DNA of 64,000 nucleotides, taken from the NCBI RefSeq assembly GCF_003207855.1, contig NZ_NKTZ01000005.1, forward strand, positions 143,168 to 207,167, in the 5' to 3' direction. Origin of the DNA: Komagataeibacter rhaeticus. GTDB lineage: Bacteria; Pseudomonadota; Alphaproteobacteria; Acetobacterales; Acetobacteraceae. Below are positions 55,606 through 64,000 of this stretch, in pieces. Each line of letters opens with the position of its first letter. The first letter of the stretch is position 1. A program made the translations under genes and the position numbers. The notes under the pieces were generated by a model. That model made no database searches. It saw only the letters and a list, made by a program, of their open reading frames with translations, and had not been told where the DNA came from.

Positions 55606-57440
55606 CAGCGATGGGTTCCGTTTGACTGTGAATGGGAAGAAGTGGCCATGACCGGCCTGAGATCGGACGGAAGCGCCACGCCGGGAGCCGCCGGGCCGGC
55701 CTTCCATGCCCTGGCATAGGCCAGGGCCGCCATGATCTTGCGGCGGTCCATGGGGTCGGGCTGGAACTGGATGGCGTTCTGCCATTCATTCACCGCCTCC
55801 AGCCGGCGGCCCGCCATCCAGTACGCAACGCCAAGATGGTAATTGATGGCCGGGTCCTGTGGCATCTGCTCGGCCGCCTGTTCCAGCAGCGGCAGCCCTT
55901 CGGCCACATGGCCCAGACGCATGAGCACCCAGCCCACACTGTCGCGGATCTGGTTATCGGACGGGGCCAGCGCCAGCGCGCGGCGCAGGTAGTTTTCGGC
56001 CATGGCTGGATTCTCACCATGCTCGACCATGGAATAGCCAAGATAGTTCAGCAGGTCCGCCTCGTTGGGGGCAAGCTGGAGCGCCTGCTGGATCAGGGCA
56101 CGCGCCTGCGGCCAGTGGTTCTGGCGCTCCTGTGCGATGGCCTGCCCGAACAGCAGCCGCCAGTCGTCACCTTCCAGCCGGTGCGGGGTCAGGGCGGTGG
56201 CGTGCCGGTAGGCATCCAGCGCCTCGGGCCATTTCTGCTGGTCCAGCAGGGCATCACCCAGGCTGCTCCACAGCATCCGGTCGGCGGGCGCGTCATGCAG
56301 CAGGTCGCGCAGTTCCTGCGCCGCCTGTTCCTTGTGGCCCATCACCAGATCCAGATCCGCCTGTTCGGTACGGTAGACGGGCAGGAACGGATCATCCGCC
56401 GGGGCGCCGTCCAGCGCCGCACGCGCCTGACGGTCCTGCTTGCGGTTATGCAGCGTGGAAGACAGCAGGAGACGCGCCTCCGAATCCGCCGGGTCCAGCA
56501 TCAGCGCCATGCGCAGCATCATCTGCTCGGTACCGCGCAGGGTGCCGATTTCAGCCGCCATGTCGGGCTGGCGGTCATCATCCGCGCCATCATGGGCGTA
56601 AAGCTGCTGGTCAATCAGCAGGGCTACCAGACCATAGGCCTGCGCCAGCCCCTGTGCCGCATGGGTCACGATCGGGCGCCTGATCATGGCCATGATGCCG
56701 GGACGCGCCGCTTCCAGCACCGGCATGGCGGCAATACGCTGGTTGACCAGCGCCTGCGCATCCGCTTCATGCCCCTGCGCCACAAGCCAGTGCGCCAGCA
56801 CCAGCGCGGTAAACAGGTCCCCCCCCGACATGCCGATGGACTGGCGGAAAAGCGTATCCGCCTTCATCTGCTGGCCCCCCATCCGGGCAATCAGGGCGGC
56901 ATGCACGGTGTAGTACCCCCCCAGCGTACGATCCGTACGCACCGGCTCCAGGGCGGCCAGCGCTTCATCCGTCCGCCCCGCCCCCTGCAGCGCCCAGCCG
57001 CGCAGCAGCGGGCGCACCAGGGTCATGATCGGGTCGTCGGGCGCGTTCTGGTAATTGGCCAGCGCGCTGTCCCACCGGCCCGCCAGTGCCGCGGCATTGC
57101 CCATGACCAGGTCGGGCATGACCCCGCCGGGCTGGACACTGGCCAGCGCCGCCGCTTCGGGGCTGCCCGCCATGATGCTGTAGAAGAAGGCCCGTTCCCC
57201 GAACAGGCGGAACGTCGGTGCAAGGCGGGCGGCGGCGGCAAACGCCCGCGCGGCTTCGGCGTTATCCCCCTCGCTGGCGGCAACGGTGCCCACCAGCAGG
57301 TTGGTGGCCAGATCCTGCTGCCCGGCATGGACGATGGCGTCATCGGGCGTGGCCGCCCGCATTTCCCGGTTGGGAATCCCGGCCAGGAGCGGTACAACAA
57401 GGGAGGCCACGACCATGCGTGACAGACGAGGTAAGAGCAT
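55605..57440 (-). CDS. Exported TPR-repeat protein
   Basis: A 611-residue protein with an N-terminal hydrophobic signal (SRMVVASLVVPLLAGIP) and many tetratricopeptide repeats from about residue 35 to the end, for example ALDAYRHATALTPH, LNYLGYSMVEHGENPAMAENYLRRALALAPSDN and INYHLGVAYWMAGRRLEAVNEWQNA. Such proteins scaffold envelope complexes. ATG 57440 is chosen; ATG 57488 would add 16 residues, and neither has a strong ribosome site. It precedes ispE with a TGATG overlap, as in many alphaproteobacteria, and diverges from the uracil-DNA glycosylase gene. Confidence 0.85.
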   Translation of the reverse strand: MLLPRLSRMVVASLVVPLLAGIPNREMRAATPDDAIVHAGQQDLATNLLVGTVAASEGDNAEAARAFAAAARLAPTFRLFGERAFFYSIMAGSPEAAALASVQPGGVMPDLVMGNAAALAGRWDSALANYQNAPDDPIMTLVRPLLRGWALQGAGRTDEALAALEPVRTDRTLGGYYTVHAALIARMGGQQMKADTLFRQSIGMSGGDLFTALVLAHWLVAQGHEADAQALVNQRIAAMPVLEAARPGIMAMIRRPIVTHAAQGLAQAYGLVALLIDQQLYAHDGADDDRQPDMAAEIGTLRGTEQMMLRMALMLDPADSEARLLLSSTLHNRKQDRQARAALDGAPADDPFLPVYRTEQADLDLVMGHKEQAAQELRDLLHDAPADRMLWSSLGDALLDQQKWPEALDAYRHATALTPHRLEGDDWRLLFGQAIAQERQNHWPQARALIQQALQLAPNEADLLNYLGYSMVEHGENPAMAENYLRRALALAPSDNQIRDSVGWVLMRLGHVAEGLPLLEQAAEQMPQDPAINYHLGVAYWMAGRRLEAVNEWQNAIQFQPDPMDRRKIMAALAYARAWKAGPAAPGVALPSDLRPVMATSSHSQSNGTHR

Positions 57441-57545
57441 GACGCCAGAATCTACCGCGTGCGGCGTCCGCTGCCAAACCCTGCGCATGAAGGCGGGACG
57501 GCGCACGCCTGCATTGCCTGTGCCGGTGCGGGGTATATCCATCCG

Positions 57546-58424
57546 ATGACTGATTCCCTGTCCCTGTTGCGCCTGTATGTGGAATGGGGTGCCGATGAGG
57601 CACTGGACAGCCACCCACATGACTGGATGGCGCAGGCAGCCACGATACACAACCGCGCGCCCGTGCCACAGTCCCCCCCCATACAGTCAGACAGGGGGAA
57701 TGGACACAGAAATAACCACCCCCCGCCCCCTGCGCCCCCCCCCGCGCGTCCCGCCACGCCACGTCCGGCCGCCCCGGTGGTGGAACAGGCCGTGGCCGCG
57801 GCCCAGGCGGCGGCGCAGGCCGCGGGCACGCTGGCGGAACTGCATGCGGCCATGCGTGATTTCAGCGCCTGCCCGCTGCGGGAGACGGCAACCCACAGCG
57901 TTGGCGTGGAAGGGCCGCAGGGCGCGCCGCTCATGCTGATAGGCGAAGCCCCCGATGCCGATGAGGACCGCAGTGGCCACCCCTTCGCGGGGGAAAGCGG
58001 GGCACTGGTCGGGGCCATGTTCGCCAGTATCGGCATTGCGTGGGACAGCCTGCTGCGGGCGCCCGTCATTCCCTGGCGCCCGCCCGGCGGGCGCCCCCCC
58101 TACGAGGCCGAAACCCGGATCTGCCTGCCCTTCATCCAGCGCGCCATCATCCTTGCCCGTCCGGCGCATGTCATCGTGATGGGCAACCTGCCGGTCTCCC
58201 TCCTGCTGGAAGGGGGGGCTACCGCGGCCCGCATGCGGGGCCGGTGGCGCAGCCTGACCCTGCCCGCACACGGCCTGCCCCCCACGGCCAGCGCGCCCAG
58301 CGTGCCGGTGCTGGCCATGCGTCACCCCCAGCAGTTGCGCGCCAGCGCAACCGCGCGCCGCGACACATGGCGGGACATGCTGTCAATACGTGAAACACTT
58401 GGGAACATGGCTGCAAAATCATAA
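57546..58424 (+). CDS. Uracil-DNA glycosylase family protein (type 4/5-like)
   Basis: A 292-residue protein whose last 190 residues fit the family 4 uracil-DNA glycosylases: LIGEAPDADEDRSGHPFAGESGALV at 131-155, VIPWRPPGGRPP at 174-185, CLPFIQRAIILARP and MRHPQQLR, with the conserved His260. Only two Cys remain (109 and 193), so the usual 4Fe-4S set of four is incomplete. The N-terminal 100 residues are a Pro/Ala-rich extension. It would remove uracil from DNA, if active. It is divergent from the TPR gene. Confidence 0.82.
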   Translation: MTDSLSLLRLYVEWGADEALDSHPHDWMAQAATIHNRAPVPQSPPIQSDRGNGHRNNHPPPPAPPPARPATPRPAAPVVEQAVAAAQAAAQAAGTLAELHAAMRDFSACPLRETATHSVGVEGPQGAPLMLIGEAPDADEDRSGHPFAGESGALVGAMFASIGIAWDSLLRAPVIPWRPPGGRPPYEAETRICLPFIQRAIILARPAHVIVMGNLPVSLLLEGGATAARMRGRWRSLTLPAHGLPPTASAPSVPVLAMRHPQQLRASATARRDTWRDMLSIRETLGNMAAKS

Positions 58425-58606
58425 AGGGTATTAACATAATCATTCCCGGCTATTAGCATGCGCAAAGGATGATATTCGTTCCAGTTCCGGCAGGCGTTTC
58501 ATAGCTGTACATAATAGTTGCAGTATCTGTTCTGAAAACTTATTTACCTGCGCGATCCGCATTAGCTATTGCTTTCTGTCTGCGCAGGGATTAAATCCGC
58601 TTCGCC

Positions 58607-60586
58607 ATGCGAGGGACAATCAATACCCCCCATCACGCGGTGACGGCCTTTCTGGCTGGCGCCGCTTTTCTGGCAGGAGCCGCGTTCGCGCCGCTGCGTG
58701 CCCAAACAGTGGAAGCCGGCAGGATGGATCAGGATCCAACCCCCGCCGGTGACCATAACGAGGAAACGGCACTCGCCCTTCCACGCCTGCCCGCGCACGG
58801 TAACGCCGGGCTGCCCCGGCCGCTCTCACCGGAAGATGTCAGCCATATCCGCCGGGTGTTCCGCCTGCAGGCCGATGGCCGCTTCGATGATGCCATCCGC
58901 GAGACGGCCGCCATCCATGACGATACCCTGCTGGGTGACATCCTGGCCGCGCGTTACCTCAACCCCGCCTACCATCCCAGCGCGGGACAGCTGCGGCTGT
59001 GGCTGCGTACCTTTTCGGGACTGGCGGATTCACCGGCCATCTATGCGCTGCTGTCCGCCATGCCCAACAGGGGGGGGCCACTGCCGCCGGCCCCCACCAA
59101 CAACGCGCTGGACAGCGCACACCCGCCCCAGCATATCCGCCTGCCGGAGGAGGATGATCCCTCCCTGCGCGTCTTTACCCGCAACAGCCTGCTTGACCAC
59201 ACCGTGCGCGAGCGCGCGGCACAGGGGGTGAAGGGGGCACGCAGCGCCCTGCGCCTGATTGCCATGACACCGGGCATGAATGACCTGTATGCCGCCCACC
59301 TGCAGGCCGAAATAGCCATGAGCATGTTCAGCAGCGGCGAAAACCGGCTGGCCCTGTCCATGGCGCGCGAAGCATTTGAAAAATCCGGCCAGCGGCTGGG
59401 CCTTGCCGGTTACGTGGCGGGACTGGCCGCGTGGCGGCAGGCCCGTCCCGACATAGCCGAACCGCTGTTCGAAGCCGCCTCCCGCGCCAGCCTGACACCG
59501 GGAAGCATCCGCGCGGGCGCCGCCTACTGGGCCGCCCGCGCCCATCAGGCCATGGGCGATGTGGCGGCCTACCAGCCATGGCTGCACCGGGCGGCGGCGG
59601 CACCCCACACCTTCTATGGCCAGCTGGCCTCACAGATCCTTGGCCTGCGGCGCACGCCCGGCGGCAGGGCTGGCCATACGCCCGACACCATTGCCGCGAG
59701 CCGTGATGTAACGCTTGCCACGGAACGGCAGGACATCCATGCCGGCAGCCCGGTCCTGGGTGAAATCGACATTGAGGCCGTGGCGGCCACCCCTGTCGGC
59801 CGGCGTGCCTTCGCCCTGCTGCAGGTAGGCGAGCGCGACCGGGCGGAAGCCGCACTGCGCCGCATGTGGCCCGACATCCAGAATGACGCGGCACTGTGCC
59901 ACTCTACCCAGATGGTGGCGGATGCCATGGGCATGAAGGCGCTGTCCGCCCAGATGCTCATGCTGATCGACACCAACGAGAGCGAGCACAATACCCACAC
60001 CGCCCGCTTCCCGCTGCCGCCGCTGCAGCCCGAGCATGGCTTCCGCATGGACCCGGCACTGGTCTATGCCCTGACCCGGCTGGAATCCAATTTCGACAGC
60101 AATGCCGTGTCCGGCTCCGGCGCACATGGCCTGATGCAGGTAATGCCGGTCACGGCGGACTTTGTCATCCATGACAAGGAACACTTCACCCGCCGCCCGG
60201 TTGCGCTGCATGACCCGGCCACCAATCTGGATATCGGGCAGCGCTACGTGCTGTATCTGGCCCAGCTTTCCACGCAGGCCGATGGCGCGCATGTGCCGCC
60301 CGGTGGTGACATGATCCGCATGCTGGCCAGCTACAATGCCGGGCCTTCGGCCATCTCGCGCCGCAGCGCCACCATGGCGGAAGATGAAGACCCCCTGCTG
60401 TACATAGAAAGCCTGCCCAATGCCGAGACGCGGGACTACGTGCGCCGGGCCTTTACCTATCTGTGGATCTATGCCGACCGGCTGGGCGTTGCCGCCCCCT
60501 CGCTTGAGACACTGGCCCGCAATGAATGGCCCGGCTTCGGGGCCGAGGTGGCCATGGCGGGGCATGGGGGCCACACCCTCCACTGA
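58607..60586 (+). CDS. slt: Soluble lytic murein transglycosylase
   Basis: Slt cleaves peptidoglycan between MurNAc and GlcNAc to form anhydro-muropeptides. The 659-residue precursor has a signal peptide (FLAGAAFLAGAAFAPLRAQ), a long alpha-helical superhelix domain, and a C-terminal SLT domain at about 480-625: VYALTRLESNFDSNAVSGSGAHGLMQ, with catalytic Glu493, then NLDIGQRYVLYL and LASYNAGPSA. Length matches Slt70. A strong terminator follows directly. The upstream 180 nt hold no gene. Confidence 0.93.
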   Translation: MRGTINTPHHAVTAFLAGAAFLAGAAFAPLRAQTVEAGRMDQDPTPAGDHNEETALALPRLPAHGNAGLPRPLSPEDVSHIRRVFRLQADGRFDDAIRETAAIHDDTLLGDILAARYLNPAYHPSAGQLRLWLRTFSGLADSPAIYALLSAMPNRGGPLPPAPTNNALDSAHPPQHIRLPEEDDPSLRVFTRNSLLDHTVRERAAQGVKGARSALRLIAMTPGMNDLYAAHLQAEIAMSMFSSGENRLALSMAREAFEKSGQRLGLAGYVAGLAAWRQARPDIAEPLFEAASRASLTPGSIRAGAAYWAARAHQAMGDVAAYQPWLHRAAAAPHTFYGQLASQILGLRRTPGGRAGHTPDTIAASRDVTLATERQDIHAGSPVLGEIDIEAVAATPVGRRAFALLQVGERDRAEAALRRMWPDIQNDAALCHSTQMVADAMGMKALSAQMLMLIDTNESEHNTHTARFPLPPLQPEHGFRMDPALVYALTRLESNFDSNAVSGSGAHGLMQVMPVTADFVIHDKEHFTRRPVALHDPATNLDIGQRYVLYLAQLSTQADGAHVPPGGDMIRMLASYNAGPSAISRRSATMAEDEDPLLYIESLPNAETRDYVRRAFTYLWIYADRLGVAAPSLETLARNEWPGFGAEVAMAGHGGHTLH

Positions 60587-60612
60587 CCGGGCCATGGCAC
60601 CGGACACCTACG

Positions 60613-60653
60613 AAAAAGGGGCGCATCCTTGCCGGGATGCGCCCCTTTTTTTG
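60613..60653 (+). terminator. Bidirectional rho-independent terminator
   Basis: An 11-bp GC-rich stem (GGGGCGCATCC/GGATGCGCCCC) around the loop TTGCCG is flanked by A5 before and T7 after. It lies between slt (plus) and the CNNM gene (minus), which converge here, and should stop transcription from both sides. Confidence 0.9.
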
Positions 60654-60673
60654 GGACAGCCCGCACAGCATGG

Positions 60674-60765
60674 GAAAAAGTTTGTGGGTGCCGCCTTCTT
60701 TCAGAAAGGCAGCATTTCCTGAAGCTTTTTGAAAAAGCCTCACCAAAAACTTTTCTTTTTTATCA
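60674..60765 (-). repeat. Intergenic hairpin repeat, copy D (inverted)
   Basis: A full-length copy in reverse orientation to copy B. In plus orientation it reads AAGTTTGTGGG, then the stem GCCGCCTT/AAGGCAGC, GAAGCTTTTTGAAAAAGCCTC and CACCAAAAACTTTTC. It sits just after the slt terminator and 20 nt before the 3' end of the CNNM gene. Confidence 0.8.
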
Positions 60766-60786
60766 ATGCGTTACTTAAGTTGGTTT

Positions 60787-62076
60787 TCAGTTTTCAGCCA
60801 GGAGCTGACGGCTGGCCTGCACGCGCACGACCCGGCGGCCTTCCATTTCCAGCACTTCGAACAGCCAGCCGGAGAACACAACCTTGTCCCCCCTGGCCGG
60901 CACGCGGCGCAGCAGAGCCAGTATCAGTCCCGCCAGCGTATGATAGCTGCCTTCCGCCGGCAGGTCCGACAGGCCGAGCCGGTCCTTGACCTCATCGGCG
61001 GGCATGGCGCCATCCAGTACCAGCACGTTGTCGTGCCCCAGCCGCTGGGGCGGCGTGCTGCCCGGCTCATGCTGTTCGCCCACGATGGCGCCAAACAGGT
61101 CGGATGAGGTCACGATCCCCTCGAACGACCCGTATTCATCCAGCACCAGCGCCAGCCCCAGCGGCGAGGCCCGCATGCGCTCAAGCATGTCGAAGGCGGA
61201 CAGCGTATCGGGCACCGAGATGGGATGACGCAGCCCGATCTCGACCGAGGGACTCTTGCCATCCAGGAAGCGGTCCAGCATGTCCTTGGCCAGGATGATG
61301 CCAACGGGATTATCCACCCCCCCCTCACACACCACGATACGTGAATAGGTGGTCGAACGCAGGACCTGCAGCAGTTGCGCACGCGGGACATGACGTTCGA
61401 CCCAGCACAGTTCGTTGCGCGGTGTCATGATGGCGCGTACCGGGCGTTCGGCCAGCCGCAGCAGGCGCTCGATCATGTCGCGCTCCTCCTGCTCCAGCAC
61501 GCCCGCCTGCGCGCCTTCGGCAATATAGGCGCGCAGTTCCTCTACCGAGACCGACTGACGAATCGAGCCGCCAATCCCCACAAGCCGCAGCACCAGTTCG
61601 GATGAGCGGCCCAGCAGCCACACCACCGGGCGGGTAACCCACGCCATCCATTCCAGCAGCAGCGACAGGCGCGCCGCGATCAGTTCGGGCTGCTGCAGGG
61701 CAATCTGCTTGGGCACCAGTTCCCCCAGCACCAGCATGACGGCGGTTATGGCGCTGACCACAAGGAACATGGCCAGTTCATCGGCAATGGAACGCAGGGC
61801 CGGTACATGGGACAGCCAGTGACTGACCCCGGCCTCGATGCTGTTGCCGCCAAACGTGCCTTCCAGAATCGAGACAAGGGTCATGCCGATCTGGACGGTG
61901 GGCAGGAAACTCTGCGGGTCGGCCGCAAGCCTCAGCGCGCGGTCAGCCCCCTTGGTGCCGTTGCGGGCCAGAATGGCAAGCCGTGCCCGCCGGGCGGAAA
62001 TCAGCGCCAGTTCGCCCATGGCAAACAGTCCGTTGAGCAGGACCAGGCACAATATGACAATCAGTGAGACAACCAT
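60787..62076 (-). CDS. CNNM/CorC-family transporter with CBS domains
   Basis: A 429-residue inner-membrane protein often labelled hemolysin-like. The N-terminal CNNM/DUF21 domain has four hydrophobic stretches (SLIVILCLVLLNGLFAMGELALISARRARL and LVLGELVPKQIALQQPE). Two CBS domains follow (MTPRNELCWVE, VEIGLRHPISVPDTLSAFDML), then a CorC_HlyC domain (DEYGSFEGIVTSSDLFGAIVGE, LPAEGSYHTLAGLILALLRRVP). Such proteins move or regulate Mg2+ or related cations. It is convergent with slt and about 130 nt downstream of hpnH on the same strand. Confidence 0.92.
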   Translation of the reverse strand: MVVSLIVILCLVLLNGLFAMGELALISARRARLAILARNGTKGADRALRLAADPQSFLPTVQIGMTLVSILEGTFGGNSIEAGVSHWLSHVPALRSIADELAMFLVVSAITAVMLVLGELVPKQIALQQPELIAARLSLLLEWMAWVTRPVVWLLGRSSELVLRLVGIGGSIRQSVSVEELRAYIAEGAQAGVLEQEERDMIERLLRLAERPVRAIMTPRNELCWVERHVPRAQLLQVLRSTTYSRIVVCEGGVDNPVGIILAKDMLDRFLDGKSPSVEIGLRHPISVPDTLSAFDMLERMRASPLGLALVLDEYGSFEGIVTSSDLFGAIVGEQHEPGSTPPQRLGHDNVLVLDGAMPADEVKDRLGLSDLPAEGSYHTLAGLILALLRRVPARGDKVVFSGWLFEVLEMEGRRVVRVQASRQLLAEN

Positions 62077-62137
62077 GATCCCGCCATCCTACAGCATAAT
62101 TGCCCGCGCGGGCACAGGCCCCGCATGGGGGGCCATA

Positions 62138-62168
62138 ACAGAAAAGGCGGGACAAATGCCCCGCCTTT
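62138..62168 (-). terminator. Terminator after hpnH
   Basis: AAAGGCGGG (62143-62151) pairs with CCCGCCTTT (62160-62168) around the loop ACAAATGC. On the minus strand a T-rich TTTTCTGTT follows. It begins about 35 nt after the hpnH stop. Confidence 0.75.
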
Positions 62169-62202
62169 CCAGTCGTCACGATATGAGATGGCCTGAACGC
62201 AG

Positions 62203-63384
62203 TCAGTCGGCAGCGTCGGCCGTTTCCGCCGGCGCCGAAACCCGGTTCACGCGCGGGGGGGCCGCAGGCTTCTTGCGGGCCGCCAGTTCCGCCATCTTCG
62301 CATCCACATGCTGGGTGAACACGTATTCGGCCGGGCGCTGGTGCGCCAGCGAGATTTCCGGGGCCATCGGCTTTTCCGTCTCCGGCCCGAACAGCGCCAC
62401 CTTGGCAATGTGCCAGGGGCGGCGGACCGCATCCATCACCGCCGTGGACTCGTAACCCGAATGGACCATACAGTCGGCGCATTTTTCATAGTTGCCGGTG
62501 CCGTAAGCCGCCCAGTCGGTGTCGTTCATGAGCTCCTCAAAGCTCTTGGCATAGCCTTCACCCAGCAGGTAGCACGGGCGCTGCCAGCCAAACACGTTGC
62601 GCAGCGGCTTGCCCCACGGGGTGCAGTGGTACTGTTCGTTGCCCGCCAGGAAGTTCAGGAACAGCGGCGACTGCGTAAAGCGCCACTTCTTGCCCTTGCC
62701 CAGACGGAAGATGTCACGGAACAGCTGCTTCGTCTTCTGGCGGTTCAGGAAGTGTTCCTGATCCGGCGCGCGCTCGTAGGCATAGCCCGGCGCGGTCATG
62801 ATGCCATCGACGCCCATGGCCATCACTTCGTCAAAGAAGGCGGCGACGCGCTTGGGGTCGGCCCCGTCAAACAGGGTGCAGTTGATCGATACGCGGAACC
62901 CGCGCGCCTTTGCCTTCTTGATCGCGGCGACGGCACGTTCGTACACGCCGTCCTGGCAGACCGATGCGTCATGCATGGCCGGATCGCCATCAAGATGCAC
63001 ATCCCACGAGAAGAACGGGTTCGGTTCGTAATCGTCCATCTTCTTTTCCAGAAGAAGGGCGTTCGTGCACAGGTAGACGTATTTCTTGCGACCGATCAGC
63101 CCGCGGACGATTTCCGGCATTTCCTTATGCAGGAGCGGCTCGCCGCCCGCCACGGCAATCACGGGCGCGCCGGCCTCGGTATCCGCATCAAGGCATTCCT
63201 GCACGGTCATGCGCTGATTGAGGATCTGCGCAGGATAGTCGATCTTGCCGCACCCGGCGCAGGCCAGGTTACAGCGGAACAACGGCTCGAGCATCAGCAC
63301 GAGCGGATAACGTTTGCGCCGCGTGACATGCTGCTTGACAACATAGGCGCCAACGCGGACTGCCTGCATAATAGGAACGGCCAT
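62203..63384 (-). CDS. hpnH: Adenosyl-hopene transferase HpnH (radical SAM)
   Basis: HpnH is a radical SAM enzyme that joins a 5'-deoxyadenosyl radical to diploptene, starting the C35 side chain of bacteriohopanetetrol. The 393-residue protein has the CxxxCxxC cluster motif at Cys38, Cys42 and Cys45 (FRCNLACAGCGKID), AVAGGEPLLHKE and the C-terminal KCADCMVHSGYE segment characteristic of HpnH. ATG 63384 has AGAGG about 8 nt upstream. The Lys/Ala/Pro-rich tail (about 355-393) is variable. It is divergent from dxs, which supplies the isoprenoid precursors for hopanoids. Confidence 0.94.
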   Translation of the reverse strand: MAVPIMQAVRVGAYVVKQHVTRRKRYPLVLMLEPLFRCNLACAGCGKIDYPAQILNQRMTVQECLDADTEAGAPVIAVAGGEPLLHKEMPEIVRGLIGRKKYVYLCTNALLLEKKMDDYEPNPFFSWDVHLDGDPAMHDASVCQDGVYERAVAAIKKAKARGFRVSINCTLFDGADPKRVAAFFDEVMAMGVDGIMTAPGYAYERAPDQEHFLNRQKTKQLFRDIFRLGKGKKWRFTQSPLFLNFLAGNEQYHCTPWGKPLRNVFGWQRPCYLLGEGYAKSFEELMNDTDWAAYGTGNYEKCADCMVHSGYESTAVMDAVRRPWHIAKVALFGPETEKPMAPEISLAHQRPAEYVFTQHVDAKMAELAARKKPAAPPRVNRVSAPAETADAAD

Positions 63385-63821
63385 GAAACCTCTGCTCCTG
63401 CACCGGCCCAACCGCCGGTCTCATATTTCAAGTCTGGTAGGCTGGACTATGGTCACATCCACCTACAAGAAAACAAGCCCAACATCGCCCAGCCGTGCAC
63501 ATAGAGCATGCCGAGGTTGCGGACTTGTACGACACATGAAGCCTTTCGGGAGGGTATAGGACAGAAACCATCCTGTATTCAATTGCTATTGGCTTCGGTG
63601 TGGCCGATTAACAACAGTCAGGGAATTAGAGACTGTATTTACACGCTTAACCGGAGTAACACATCGCGATTACGCTACGGTCGCCATGGTTTTCGTGCCA
63701 TGAGCCGCCATTCATCACCGCCGGAGCAGCCTGGTATCCGGTCCCGATCCCGGGGCCGACCGGCCAAACCGAAACCCGGGCCGGTTCCTCCCCGCAGGCG
63801 GGGCAAGGGCCTGCGCAGAAA
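63385..63821. other. 437-nt divergent hpnH/dxs intergenic region
   Basis: No gene is supported. It must hold the promoters of both genes. A hairpin-prone CCCCGC/GCGGGG pair lies about 25 nt before the dxs ATG, and GC-rich repeats of CCGG type surround 63730-63790. The part nearer hpnH (63540-63670) is AT-richer. A minus-strand ORF (63647-63865) is open but antisense to the dxs leader and start, and has no family likeness. Confidence 0.45.
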
Positions 63822-64000
63822 ATGGACGCGAACATCATGGACCAGACCAGACCCGCGATTCCCACCCTTGGTCGCTACCCGCAGCTTGACCGTGTGCGGG
63901 GCCCCCATGACCTGCGCAACCTTTCGGTGGAGCAGCTCAGGCAGCTGGCGGATGAACTGCGCTCCGAGACGATCGATGCCGTCTCCACCACCGGCGGCCA
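63822..64000 (+). CDS. dxs: 1-deoxy-D-xylulose-5-phosphate synthase, N-terminal fragment
   Basis: Dxs makes 1-deoxyxylulose 5-phosphate from pyruvate and glyceraldehyde 3-phosphate, the first step of the MEP pathway. Only about 59 codons are in the window; the gene runs off the right edge. The peptide has [20 protein letters not shown] and [10 protein letters not shown], the highly conserved Dxs opening before the ThDP-binding domain. ATG 63822 or 63837 may be the start; neither has a clear ribosome site. Confidence 0.9.
   Translation, partial: MDANIMDQTRPAIPTLGRYPQLDRVRGPHDLRNLSVEQLRQLADELRSETIDAVSTTGG

Noticed and set aside
63647..63865. Minus-strand 72-codon frame with CPAC motif before dxs
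   Set aside because: It overlaps the dxs start on the opposite strand; a single CxxC is weak evidence and no ribosome site is evident.

Overview
The window is a dense, GC-rich chromosomal segment of an acetic acid bacterium, most likely Komagataeibacter or Gluconacetobacter (Acetobacteraceae). This is inferred from gene content: a bacterial pyruvate decarboxylase beside a respiratory D-lactate dehydrogenase and an acetolactate/acetoin pair, hopanoid gene hpnH divergent from dxs, an OprB sugar porin, a Hint_2 protein, and the alphaproteobacterial order yebC-ruvCAB-ybgC-tolQRAB-pal-cpoB-tilS-ftsH. I see no insertion sequence, prophage or CRISPR array. It is mainly core genome with short accessory patches.

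Region 1 (1-12977, minus strand) is a housekeeping block: secA, then yebC, ruvC, ruvA, ruvB, ybgC, the Tol-Pal genes, cpoB, tilS and the first codons of ftsH. Region 2 (13224-25109, plus strand) holds a parvulin isomerase, argJ, an RDD membrane protein, an overlapping three-gene unit (large MscS channel, PF10014-type 2-oxoglutarate dioxygenase, membrane-anchored SGNH-like protein) and an Mla-type lipid transport operon. Region 3 (25245-29323) has tRNA-Gly(CCC), a SAM-II riboswitch ahead of metZ-apaG, folE, a DJ-1/PfpI protein and moaB.

Region 4 (29587-39668) has an OprB porin, a kinase-like phosphotransferase, a small unknown ORF behind a possibly structured leader, a Nudix hydrolase, and the minus-strand carbon overflow set pdc, dld, acetolactate synthase and acetolactate decarboxylase. 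These genes would route lactate and pyruvate to acetaldehyde or acetoin. Region 5 (39912-52674) mixes small exported proteins, cbpM-cbpA, a CPA1 Na+/H+ antiporter, an aldo/keto reductase, a DUF2272 lipoprotein, a rhodanese, cysK, a two-component system whose kinase has a His/Gly/Pro-rich periplasmic insert, an OsmC-like protein with a displaced cysteine, a YqaA protein, and an SDR protein that appears to have lost its catalytic residues.

Region 6 (52675-64000) contains a Hint-domain protein with an AT-rich 5' end, ispE, a TPR protein, a uracil-DNA glycosylase-like protein, a soluble lytic transglycosylase, a CNNM/CBS protein, hpnH and the start of dxs. ispE, dxs and hpnH connect isoprenoid supply to hopanoid synthesis.

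Four copies of one intergenic hairpin repeat family are scattered over 28-61 kb. The best candidates for undescribed biology are the MscS/dioxygenase/SGNH operon, the degenerate SDR, the kinase with a possible metal-binding insert, the structured gene-free stretches near 32.1-32.5 and 52.7-53.0 kb, and the unusual 150-nt gap between the SAM-II riboswitch and metZ.
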